The translations under genes were made by a program, and so were the position numbers. From Nakamurella multipartita DSM 44233 (GTDB taxonomy: Bacteria > Actinomycetota > Actinomycetes > Mycobacteriales > Nakamurellaceae): 64,000 bases of DNA. The DNA lies in contig NC_013235.1 in the NCBI RefSeq assembly GCF_000024365.1, positions 5,084,001 to 5,148,000 on the forward strand, in the 5' to 3' direction. The notes beneath the pieces are model-generated. The model was not told the DNA's origin and did no database searches. It was given only the letters and a program-made list of their open reading frames with translations. Every line of letters starts with the position of its first letter. The stretch's first letter is position 1. Shown piece after piece: positions 56,658-64,000 of this stretch.

Positions 56658-59600
56658 GGCGTGCCTTCACCAGTTCGAACAGTTCGTCCACCTGGTCGAA
56701 GTCAGCGGGCAGCGCGCGCTTGATCGCGTTGCGAACAACTTTCTCCTTCATCCGGTTGCCGACCCACCCGTCCGGTTTGGTGTTCCAGAGGGCCGTGTCG
56801 ACTTCGATGGCCAGCGCATCATTCGGGAAGAAGAAGTCGACCAGCGCGCGGCGGGCGCCGTTGTCCGCCCAGGCCGGGTACTTGGTGTCCGACTCTTTCG
56901 TACCGAGTTGTTTGGCGGCGTCGAGCAATCTAGCGAGGTACTGCTGGTAGTCGATCGCGCTCTTCCGGCGTTCTTCAATAATTGCGTCGAGCAACTCACT
57001 CATCTTGTCGTAGTACTTCGGATTCATTGCGCGCTCGTCGACGATCACCTTGCGCATGTTGTTCGTGATGGTCGCAGCGACCGCCTCGGGATCCTTCTTG
57101 ATGCCCGCGGGCAACTTGTCGATGGCCCCATCGCCGAGCCTCACGATCAGGTCTATGAGGCCGGTGTCATCGAACTCTGAGACCACTTCGGACGCGCTGG
57201 CTTGGATGTAGGTGTCGAGCAGGAACCGCATGCCGGCCTCGTACTGCTTGAAATCCACGTCCTCACCGGCGCCAAGCTTGACCTCGGCCCGAACGTTGAC
57301 GTAGTGCGCGATCTCCTCCTTGATCGCCGCAGCATCGGTGTCGCTATAGCCGGCATCGGCCATCTCGTTCGCGAGGTTGCCGAAAGCGCGGGTCACGGCA
57401 GCGACAGCCTTGTACAGCTCGACGCGTTTGGGTTCGTTGGCTTTGAGCTGTTCGGCGTTGCCGTGCTCCATGGCGCAGAAGTACTGCTGGTACTGCAGCG
57501 TGCCCTTCGGCGGCAAGACCGGTTCGACCAGAGCACGGATCCGCTCCAGAGCCTCGTCGAGGTCTTCCCGTGCCTTCTCGATCCGGTCCGACAGCAGACC
57601 GTCGATGTCCTGCTTCTCATAGCCATCAAGTGCACCCGACGTGTAGTCGGTGATGGCACTTTCGAGCGAGTTGAACAAGTCTTGGTAGTCAACGATGTAG
57701 CCGTAGTCCTTGTCGTCGCCGTCGAGACGGTTGACCCGGCAGATCGCCTGGAACAGGCCGTGGTCGCGCATCTTCTTGTCGATGTACAGGTAGGTGGCAC
57801 TCGGCGCATCGAAGCCGGTCAGTAGCTTGTCGACCACGATGAGCAGCTGCATCTGGCCCGGGTTCTCGATGAACTGCTTCTTGACGGCCTTCTCGAACTC
57901 TTCGACCTTGTTCACGGCGGTGTCTTCGGGCTCGTTGAAGTAGTCGGCAAGCATCCGGCGGTAGATGTCGTACTGACGGATCTTCTCGGTCTTGCCCTCG
58001 CCGGAGTCTTCCTTGGCGATGTCGCCCGGGTGTGGGACGTAGCTGGTGATGATCGCACACTTGCCCTTGAATCCAGCGTTGCAGAACAGTTCATAGAACT
58101 TGCACGCCTGGTAGATGCTGGATCCGACCAGCATCGCGTTGCCGCGGAGGTCCATCAGGCGCGGCTTGGTCGCCATGTCGAGCAGGATGTCGTTGACGAT
58201 CTGCTTGGAGCGTGGCTCGCTGGACACGACCTTCTGCATCGTGCCCCAGCGCTTCTTGAGCTCCGCCTTGGACAGGTCGGTCATGCCTTTGGTCTTGACC
58301 TCGAACCACTTGTCGACCTGGGCGGGCGAGGTGAGCTGCTGGTCGATGTTGCGGGCCTCGTAGCGCAGGTCGAGCACCACGCCGTCGCTGACGGCCTCAT
58401 CGAACTTGTAGGTGTGTATGAACGTACCGAACGTCTCGATGCTCGTTTCCTTGTCGGTCTTGAGCAGCGGCGTGCCGGTAAAGCCGATGAACATCGCCTC
58501 CGGCATGAGTTGCTTCATGGCCTGGTGCATCTTGCCGGATTGGGTGCGGTGCGCCTCGTCGACGAACACGAACAGGTTGCCCTTGGCCTTGAAGTCCTTC
58601 GGAATCTTGGCGTTGAGTTCCCTGATGAAATCCTCGCCGGCCTGGTCGAGCGCCTTGTCGTCGTCCGAGCCGCGGAACTTGTGCACGAGCGAACAGATGA
58701 GCCACTCCTGCGACTTGTTGAGGGTATCGAGCAGGTCGGCGCCGCTGGTCGTGCGATAGATCTGCTCATTGACGCCGTTGAAGACCTTCTCAATCTGCTC
58801 GTCCAACTCGGTTCGATCGGTGACGAGAAGGACACGGGCGTCCGGCTGATGCTCGCGAATCCACTTCGCCAGCCAAACCATCGTCAGGCTTTTGCCCGAG
58901 CCCTGGGTGTGCCAGATGATGCCCCCTTCACGTTTGGCAATGCGTGCCCGGGCGGCTTTGACGCCGAAGTACTGGTTATGCCGTGGACCCTTCTTGACCC
59001 CCGCGTCGAAGACGATGAAGTCGTGGATCAGTTCGAGAAAACGGCCTCTGTTGCAAAGTTGGAGCAGGGCGCGATCAAGCCGGTCGGCGACGTTGGACGG
59101 TTCTTTCCATTCCAGCCAGTACTTCTCCGGCGTATCGATCACGCCGTAGCGGAGGCCTTCGACATCATTGCCGGCGAACACGAACTGAACAGTAGAGAAG
59201 AATGGGCGGATGAACTCCGGCCTCTGGTTGCCTATCGTTTGCCGGATGCCTTCGCTCACCCCTACAATCGATCGCTTCAGTTCGATGGTGGCGAGCGCGA
59301 TGCCGTTGACGTAGAGCACGATGTCTGGGCGCTTGGCGTAGTGACCCAGGACCGTAACTTCCTCCGCGACGGCGAAGTGGTTTGCCTCGGGGTCTTTCCA
59401 GTCGATGAGCCAGACCGTCTCGGTCTGCTCGCCCACACCCGGCCTCACCTTCACGCCGTAGCGCAGCAGCTGGTAGACGTCCTTGTTCGCTTCGTACAGG
59501 TCGTGCCCAACGCCGACCGAAGCGGCCTTGCCGAGCTGGTCGAGCGCGCGGTTGATCAAGTTGCTGTCATAACCGCGGGCTGTCAGATTCTGTGTCAGCA

Positions 59601-59730
59601 GGCCAACCTCGATATTCGAGTTGCCCTCGCGATGCCCCCAGTTGCCCAGATACTCATAACCGAGCTGCCCACCGAAAAGCTTAACCACACGATCCTGCGC
59701 CTTGCGCTCGAGCTGACCGACGTCGCTCAT
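56644..59730 (-). CDS. hsdR: Type I restriction endonuclease subunit R
   Basis: A 1028-residue translocase/nuclease. The N-terminal PD-ExK site is KRPDIVLYVNGIALATIELK. SF2 motifs: Walker A IIWHTQGSGKSLTMVWL, DEAD-like FVFVDEAHRTQSGKMHQ, FIGFTGTPLL, then IVVDKLLTGFDAPSATYLYI and RVNRLDGDDKDYGYIVDY. The C-terminal domain binds the methylase core. It would translocate DNA and cut unmodified DNA far from the recognition site. hsdS stop and hsdR start overlap by 4 nt (ATGA). Confidence 0.95.
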   Translation of the reverse strand: MSDVGQLERKAQDRVVKLFGGQLGYEYLGNWGHREGNSNIEVGLLTQNLTARGYDSNLINRALDQLGKAASVGVGHDLYEANKDVYQLLRYGVKVRPGVGEQTETVWLIDWKDPEANHFAVAEEVTVLGHYAKRPDIVLYVNGIALATIELKRSIVGVSEGIRQTIGNQRPEFIRPFFSTVQFVFAGNDVEGLRYGVIDTPEKYWLEWKEPSNVADRLDRALLQLCNRGRFLELIHDFIVFDAGVKKGPRHNQYFGVKAARARIAKREGGIIWHTQGSGKSLTMVWLAKWIREHQPDARVLLVTDRTELDEQIEKVFNGVNEQIYRTTSGADLLDTLNKSQEWLICSLVHKFRGSDDDKALDQAGEDFIRELNAKIPKDFKAKGNLFVFVDEAHRTQSGKMHQAMKQLMPEAMFIGFTGTPLLKTDKETSIETFGTFIHTYKFDEAVSDGVVLDLRYEARNIDQQLTSPAQVDKWFEVKTKGMTDLSKAELKKRWGTMQKVVSSEPRSKQIVNDILLDMATKPRLMDLRGNAMLVGSSIYQACKFYELFCNAGFKGKCAIITSYVPHPGDIAKEDSGEGKTEKIRQYDIYRRMLADYFNEPEDTAVNKVEEFEKAVKKQFIENPGQMQLLIVVDKLLTGFDAPSATYLYIDKKMRDHGLFQAICRVNRLDGDDKDYGYIVDYQDLFNSLESAITDYTSGALDGYEKQDIDGLLSDRIEKAREDLDEALERIRALVEPVLPPKGTLQYQQYFCAMEHGNAEQLKANEPKRVELYKAVAAVTRAFGNLANEMADAGYSDTDAAAIKEEIAHYVNVRAEVKLGAGEDVDFKQYEAGMRFLLDTYIQASASEVVSEFDDTGLIDLIVRLGDGAIDKLPAGIKKDPEAVAATITNNMRKVIVDERAMNPKYYDKMSELLDAIIEERRKSAIDYQQYLARLLDAAKQLGTKESDTKYPAWADNGARRALVDFFFPNDALAIEVDTALWNTKPDGWVGNRMKEKVVRNAIKRALPADFDQVDELFELVKARHEYH

Positions 59731-60962
59731 GTCGCGGCCTCCGTCGGCAAGCGCGTATGTCCAGTCAGGAGGCGCTGCATCATTCCGGTCTTGAAGGCGC
59801 GAGCCTTCATCAGACGCTCCTCCAACGCTTCGAGTTGTCGATCGGCGTCAAGCAGTGCGCCGGCGATCGCACGCTGCTCATTCACCGACGGGAGCGAGAG
59901 CGCGAAATTTCGCATGTCAGTGGCATACAGGTGGTAGACAGTGGACCCGCGCACGAGCTGGAGCACTTGGTCCGCGTGATGCCGAATGGCGTGAGCGACG
60001 AACGGGCCATGAGCATGTGCCTTGTCAGGTCGAATGATAAGGATGTCGCCGCCCAATACGACTCCGGCGCCGTGGATCGCACTGGCTTTAGCCAGTCCGC
60101 GTGGTGTCACATCGGACGTAGGCATCAGGACATCGAGGTCCTCAGACACGACCACGCGTCCGGTAGGCGTTGTTCGGCTGAAAACCTGACGGATTTCGGG
60201 ACCGTAGAACGTGAATAGCTCACCGTAATGAATACACAGGGTCGAGCCAGAAGATGTCAGAGCCGCCTTCGGAAGTCCCGCACCCTTGCTGAAACGTGCG
60301 ACAGCTCCGAGCGTTGTCTCGCTCCATGCCTCGTTGAAACCTGGGAGCCGCGTTCGACCCGTAAGGAGATGCTGCATCATGCCTTGCTTGATCGCCTGCC
60401 TCTTGGCGATAAGGTGCTGGATGGAATCGATCACTTTCCGGACATCTTCAAGCGCGGCAACAATACGGTCCTGCTCCAATTTCGACGGTAGCCACACGGG
60501 TAATGCCGAAAGAATGCTTGTATTCAGGTTGGGCATGGTCCCGCCAACGGCATTGTCGACGAGCCATGCCTGCGCCGACGTCCCTCCAAGGTAGTCAGCG
60601 ACGTACGCCGGATTGACCGTCGTCCGGTCACTTCCAAATCGAGCCGCGAGGCAGCCTGTCCCGCAGAGCCAACCCGCCTCTCTCGTCCGCACGAGGGATC
60701 GACGACCAACGTCTCCTCTCCTGCTGAAAATGATGTCGCCCTCCCGCAGAGCATGGCGACGCAGTCTGTGAGCGTCCTCAACCCCGATGCGCGCAATGCC
60801 AGCCTCCCGGATTTCGTTGTCTCCGAGATTCACCGGCATTACGAGTGGTTTGCCGGTGAACTGGTAGTCACTGGCGTGAAGCTGACTTCCGAAGGGCCCG
60901 GTTTGGAGGACGCCCCCGGTGGCCTTAACAACAGCTCCGAGCGTAGTGAGATCGCCGCTCAT
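59727..60962 (-). CDS. hsdS: Type I restriction-modification specificity subunit S
   Basis: A 411-residue subunit with two target recognition domains and two conserved helical spacers. The first spacer is near LEDVRKVIDSIQHLIAKRQA, the second near DADRQLEALEERLMKARAFK; each ends in a similar GMMQxLLTGxTRLP run. The half-site DNA specificity cannot be read from sequence. ATG 60962 lies in a TGATG overlap with hsdM. Recombination between the two repeats could change specificity. Confidence 0.93.
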   Translation of the reverse strand: MSGDLTTLGAVVKATGGVLQTGPFGSQLHASDYQFTGKPLVMPVNLGDNEIREAGIARIGVEDAHRLRRHALREGDIIFSRRGDVGRRSLVRTREAGWLCGTGCLAARFGSDRTTVNPAYVADYLGGTSAQAWLVDNAVGGTMPNLNTSILSALPVWLPSKLEQDRIVAALEDVRKVIDSIQHLIAKRQAIKQGMMQHLLTGRTRLPGFNEAWSETTLGAVARFSKGAGLPKAALTSSGSTLCIHYGELFTFYGPEIRQVFSRTTPTGRVVVSEDLDVLMPTSDVTPRGLAKASAIHGAGVVLGGDILIIRPDKAHAHGPFVAHAIRHHADQVLQLVRGSTVYHLYATDMRNFALSLPSVNEQRAIAGALLDADRQLEALEERLMKARAFKTGMMQRLLTGHTRLPTEAAT

Positions 60963-63394
60963 CAACGAACTCCCATTGCGGCGAGGTGTTGGGAGACAAG
61001 CACTTCTGACGCCCTCAGTTCGGCGTCGAGGTCGTCGACGGTCTCCGCGTACCGCTCGCCGAGCTGCTGGATCCGTGCGACCAGGTTCTGAGTGAGTCCG
61101 GTGACTTCGCTGGCTACGCCCTCCGCGATGGTGGCGTGCCACTTGTCGTCGAGCACGAGGCCTTTTATTTCGGGCAGCGTCAGATCGCCGTACTTCTTGA
61201 GGGTGGCGGCGTCAAGTGCGGCCTGGGCATCCTTGGCCGCCTTCCTTGTGACGGCTTCATAGTTGTACAGGCCGAGCAGGTGCTGCAGCGCCTGAGTCTC
61301 CTCGGGTTCCGCCCCTTCGTGCTTGGCAACCTTCAGGCGAGCACTCACCAACGCCTTGCTGATCTTGTCGTCGTCCATGGCGTCAGCGAGTAGTCCGTCG
61401 TCGACGGCGTGCTCCTCGATGTATTCCTCGACGGCGCGAGCTGCCTCATCGGCAACGAGGCTGAGCTCGTCAACCTTGGCCTGCTCGTTGGCAAAGAATC
61501 GGGCCACGACGAGGGCCGGCGGGATGAGATCCATCTTGTACTTATTGGCGCCACGGCCGGAGCCGACGACGAGGTCGGGGGTTTCTGAGAGCTTGCGCTC
61601 CTTGTCCTCGATCGCCTTGCGTGGCTTCGCGGCGTCGAGCCACCCGTCGTTCATCACGAGGAACACGTCGTCGTGCATGGTCTCGTGCCAGTAGGTCATG
61701 AGCTGCTCGTATACGTCGTACTCATCGAGCAGTGCCGTGTCCTTGAAGCGTGCCAGCAGGTCGTCGGCGATGCGGGAGATCAGCTCGTTCGGGACCGTTT
61801 GCTCGTTAATGGCCTGCAGAATCGGTCGATGTGTCACGAACCAGTCATCGACTGCGCTTCGGACGTCTGCGGCGAATTTGGTGAACTCGTCGGAGTCGAG
61901 TACTGATTGCTGGACGTCGCTGACGTCAATAGTCAGGTCGCTGTAGCCGGGCCGGTTCGGTTTGAACAGGGTGGCGCGCAAGCTGGGGAAGGCATCCCAG
62001 TAGACACCCAGGGCGTCCAGGTCGCGGTCCGGGATGCCGCCATGCAGGTGGGCGTGCAGGTCCTGGAGGTCTTCCGGTTCGGATGAGTCGATGTAGCGCG
62101 GGATGTTGAGGTTGAAGTCGTTCTTCGGGTCCGAGATTTCGGACAGCGGAACCATGCGGGAGTAGCGTTCGACCTCGAGCTGCTTGTTGAAGGTGTCAAC
62201 GATCTTGTGGATGTCTTGGCTGCGTAGGCGGTTCTTGTTGCCGTCCTTCATGAACCCCTTCGAGGCGTCGATCATGAACACGCCAGTGCGGGCGACAGCA
62301 TTCTCCTTGTCGAGGATGACGATGCACGCGGGTATTCCAGTTCCATAAAAGAGGTTAGGCGGCAAACCGATGATGCCCTTGATGAACCCTTGCTTGAGCA
62401 ACCGCTGCCGGACCGTCGCCTCGGCGTGGCCACGGAACAGCACGCCGTGCGGCAGGATGATCGCGGCTTTCCCGACGCTCTTGAGGGACTTCAGGGCGTG
62501 CAAAAGGAAGGCGTAGTCGCCGTTCTTCTCCGGCGGACGACCGTATTCAAATCGGCCGTAGTCGTTTTCGAGCCCATTGCTCCAGGACTTCAGCGAAAAC
62601 GGCGGGTTCATGACCACAAAGTCAAAGGTCCTGAGGTGGTTACCACTCACGAACTGCGGATTGGTGATGGTGTCGCCTTTGGCGATGTCAGCGATCTCGT
62701 TGCCATGCAGGATCATGTTCATCTTGGACAGCGCCCAGGTAGCGTTGTCTTTCTCCTGGCCGTAGATCGTCATGCCGCGCGGCGCTTCGGAGGCAGCTTT
62801 GAGCAGCAACGACCCGGAGCCACAGGTCGGGTCGTAGACGGTCTTGTCCTGCCTGGTCCGGCTATTGATACCTACGACCTTCGCCAGGATCCGGGAGACC
62901 TCGGCCGGCGTGTAGAACTGGCCCTTGCTCTTGCCCGACTCCGTGGCGAAGTGTCGCATAAGGTACTCGTATGCGTCGCCAAGCAGGTCGTCGCCCTCAG
63001 CACGGGAGCCGCGGAAGTCCAAGTCGTTGAAGATCGTGACGAGCTTGGAGAGGCGGTCTTGCATCTCTTTGCCCTTGCCAAGCTTCTCTTCGTCATTGAA
63101 GTCGGCCTGGTCGATGACGTTCCGAAGGCCGTTGGCTTCGGCCAGCTTGGCAATTATCTTGTTGAGCCGGTCGCCGATCTCTTTGTCGCCCTTGGCGGCG
63201 AGCATGTCATCAAACGAGCCACCTCTCGGGACATCGATCAAGGTGTTCGGGTCTGTCTTGGCCTTGTCCGACACATACTTGACGAACAAGAGCGTGAGAA
63301 TATAGTCCTTGTACTGGCTCGCATCCATGCCACCGCGCAGCTCGTCGCAACTCTTCCACAACGAGCCGTACAGATCTGACTTCCTTAGTACCAC
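60962..63394 (-). CDS. hsdM: Type I restriction-modification DNA methyltransferase subunit M
   Basis: An 810-residue N6-adenine methyltransferase, longer than the usual ~500 because of a C-terminal extension (~300 residues with coiled-coil-like KVDELSLVADEAARAVEEYI). Motifs: SKGQFYTPAEVSRILAKVV, YDPTCGSGSLLLKAASEAPR (SAM-binding motif I) and VVMNPPFSLKSW (catalytic NPPF). First gene of the operon; GTG 63394 with GGAG eight nt upstream. Confidence 0.94.
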   Translation of the reverse strand: MVLRKSDLYGSLWKSCDELRGGMDASQYKDYILTLLFVKYVSDKAKTDPNTLIDVPRGGSFDDMLAAKGDKEIGDRLNKIIAKLAEANGLRNVIDQADFNDEEKLGKGKEMQDRLSKLVTIFNDLDFRGSRAEGDDLLGDAYEYLMRHFATESGKSKGQFYTPAEVSRILAKVVGINSRTRQDKTVYDPTCGSGSLLLKAASEAPRGMTIYGQEKDNATWALSKMNMILHGNEIADIAKGDTITNPQFVSGNHLRTFDFVVMNPPFSLKSWSNGLENDYGRFEYGRPPEKNGDYAFLLHALKSLKSVGKAAIILPHGVLFRGHAEATVRQRLLKQGFIKGIIGLPPNLFYGTGIPACIVILDKENAVARTGVFMIDASKGFMKDGNKNRLRSQDIHKIVDTFNKQLEVERYSRMVPLSEISDPKNDFNLNIPRYIDSSEPEDLQDLHAHLHGGIPDRDLDALGVYWDAFPSLRATLFKPNRPGYSDLTIDVSDVQQSVLDSDEFTKFAADVRSAVDDWFVTHRPILQAINEQTVPNELISRIADDLLARFKDTALLDEYDVYEQLMTYWHETMHDDVFLVMNDGWLDAAKPRKAIEDKERKLSETPDLVVGSGRGANKYKMDLIPPALVVARFFANEQAKVDELSLVADEAARAVEEYIEEHAVDDGLLADAMDDDKISKALVSARLKVAKHEGAEPEETQALQHLLGLYNYEAVTRKAAKDAQAALDAATLKKYGDLTLPEIKGLVLDDKWHATIAEGVASEVTGLTQNLVARIQQLGERYAETVDDLDAELRASEVLVSQHLAAMGVR

Positions 63395-63430
63395 GTCACA
63401 TTCTCCACTGTCTGACCATCCTCGACGAAG

Positions 63431-63470
63431 ATTGTATCGCAATACGAATTCTCATATATGCGCTATTATA
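63431..63470 (-). promoter_or_regulatory. Putative promoter of the hsd operon
   Basis: Read on the minus strand, TATAAT lies at 63470-63465 and TACAAT at 63436-63431, 71 and about 37 bp upstream of GTG 63394. A GTAT-N4-ATAC palindrome is nearby. Consensus -35 boxes are weak. A/T-rich island DNA. Confidence 0.5.
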
Positions 63471-63640
63471 CCGACAAGCAGCACGTTCGAGAAGCCGACA
63501 CGCCCCAACAACCGACCTTCAGGGGCGCACACCCGCTCGGATGCTGGGTGCCGGCCCATTCAGCTCGTTGTCCGACTTCCTTGAGGGATGCGTGGCGTCT
63601 CCTTTGCGATTCGAAATCGCGCACATTTGTATCCGCAAGC

Positions 63641-64000
63641 TCAAATCGCAACAAAACAACGAAGCTCTGGCTGAGATCCAACCGAAGCGTCGATCGCCTG
63701 CAGCCAGTCTTTTCGGCCTAGTCGTCCTGAGACTCTTCGACCCTCGGCGACTAGCCTCCTCCTCAAACCGGCCCTGACGCCATCCAGATTGCTTGCACAA
63801 GCCGCAATCGCCATCGAACGGGCATACCAATATGGAGAATGATGGTCATGTTTAAATTTCCACGCAATGTTTCGAACCGTCAGCGGCATCAGCCACGGCC
63901 GCTCGAACATCGCGTGAACTGCTTGGCTTTCCTCGCTCGCCTGGCCGGAGTTCGAAAGGGCCAAATCTTCCGGCCTTACACCGTCAACGTACATCAACAC
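63641..64000 (-). CDS. Unrecognised gene, C-terminal part only
   Basis: An open frame of 119 residues entering from the right edge of the window and ending at 63641. Visible segments are LMYVDGVRPEDLALSNSGQA, ERPWLMPLTVRNIAWKFKHD and GRLGRKDWLQAIDASVG. Codon use suits the island. The true start is outside, so nothing can be said about its family. It sits about 245 bp upstream of the hsd operon on the same strand. 63395-63640 holds promoter-like elements but no other gene that I can support. Confidence 0.5.
   Translation of the reverse strand: MLMYVDGVRPEDLALSNSGQASEESQAVHAMFERPWLMPLTVRNIAWKFKHDHHSPYWYARSMAIAACASNLDGVRAGLRRRLVAEGRRVSGRLGRKDWLQAIDASVGSQPELRCFVAI

Larger units (their letters stand above)
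50755..64000. mobile_element. Defence-type genomic island (right end beyond the window)
   Basis: From here base composition drops, and all recognisable genes are accessory: a recombinase-associated HTH protein, Gabija, a broken DUF3800 gene and a type I restriction-modification operon. The left boundary coincides with a tRNA-like 3' end and terminator. No integrase is visible in the window. Extent and mobility are inferred. Confidence 0.6.

Noticed and set aside
55929-63394. BREX, DISARM or other complex defence system
   Set aside because: Genes are the standard HsdM, HsdS and HsdR plus a peptidase. No PglZ, BrxC/L or DrmA-type proteins are visible.

Overview
The window is chromosomal DNA of a very high-GC Gram-positive bacterium, almost certainly an actinobacterium. 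Indicators are the pervasive G/C third positions, frequent GTG starts, a mycobacterial-type protein mannosyltransferase, a lipoprotein L,D-transpeptidase, an actinobacterial LigB-type ATP-dependent DNA ligase, an MT0933-type small protein, a CE1758/CE1759-type flavin pair and many 4-nt stop/start overlaps. I cannot name the species from the sequence; a member of the Nakamurella/Frankia part of the phylum would fit, but that is a guess.

Positions 1 to about 50,700 are ordinary, densely packed backbone. In order: the end of a protein O-mannosyltransferase; a DUF72/thiamine-binding pair; a rhomboid-like DUF2156 lipid aminoacyltransferase; a Lys/Ala-rich nucleic-acid-binding-like protein; a cation diffusion facilitator; the conserved trio of circularly permuted ATP-grasp, alpha-E and transglutaminase proteins (6416-9986); an acyl-CoA synthetase; an L,D-transpeptidase; a set of metabolic enzymes (homocysteine methyltransferase, aminotransferase, flavin oxidoreductase pair, lipoate ligase family); an MFS transporter and LigB. 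A coupled redox/signalling operon follows at 25,952-30,314: a receiver fused to a thioredoxin-reductase-like flavoprotein, a cyclic-nucleotide-domain histidine kinase and an L-2-hydroxyglutarate oxidase. It ends at a perfect 29-bp palindrome, directly after which lies a small UBP-type zinc-finger gene. Next come a ThrE-type exporter, a methyltransferase, an orphan metallopeptidase with an eCIS-cargo-like N-terminus, a polyhydroxyalkanoate-depolymerase-like hydrolase, a LysR/TDT-transporter pair, an ABC exporter facing a two-component system, adenosine deaminase, an expansin-like secreted protein, a TetR/CurA pair and small GyrI-like and dihydrofolate-reductase-like proteins.

At about 50,710-50,780 the character changes. 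A hairpin terminator abuts a sequence that, read on the minus strand, ends like the 3' end of an alanine tRNA. From there to the right edge the GC content is visibly lower. Hand counts of single 60-base lines give 46/60 at 48301, 27/60 at 51361 and 36/60 at 58021. This is a defence island: an HTH protein of recombinase-associated type, a Gabija system (gajA-gajB), a frameshifted DUF3800 gene, a type I restriction-modification operon (hsdM-hsdS-hsdR plus a YgjP/DUF45 metallopeptidase) and the 3' part of an unrecognised gene that runs off the window. The Gabija part and the restriction part differ in base composition and were probably acquired separately.

No rRNA, intact tRNA, CRISPR array or transposase gene was seen. 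The least explained units are the receiver-flavoprotein/kinase/zinc-finger cluster with its palindrome, the ATP-grasp/alpha-E/transglutaminase trio preceded by helically phased 11-bp repeats, and the orphan eCIS-like metallopeptidase.
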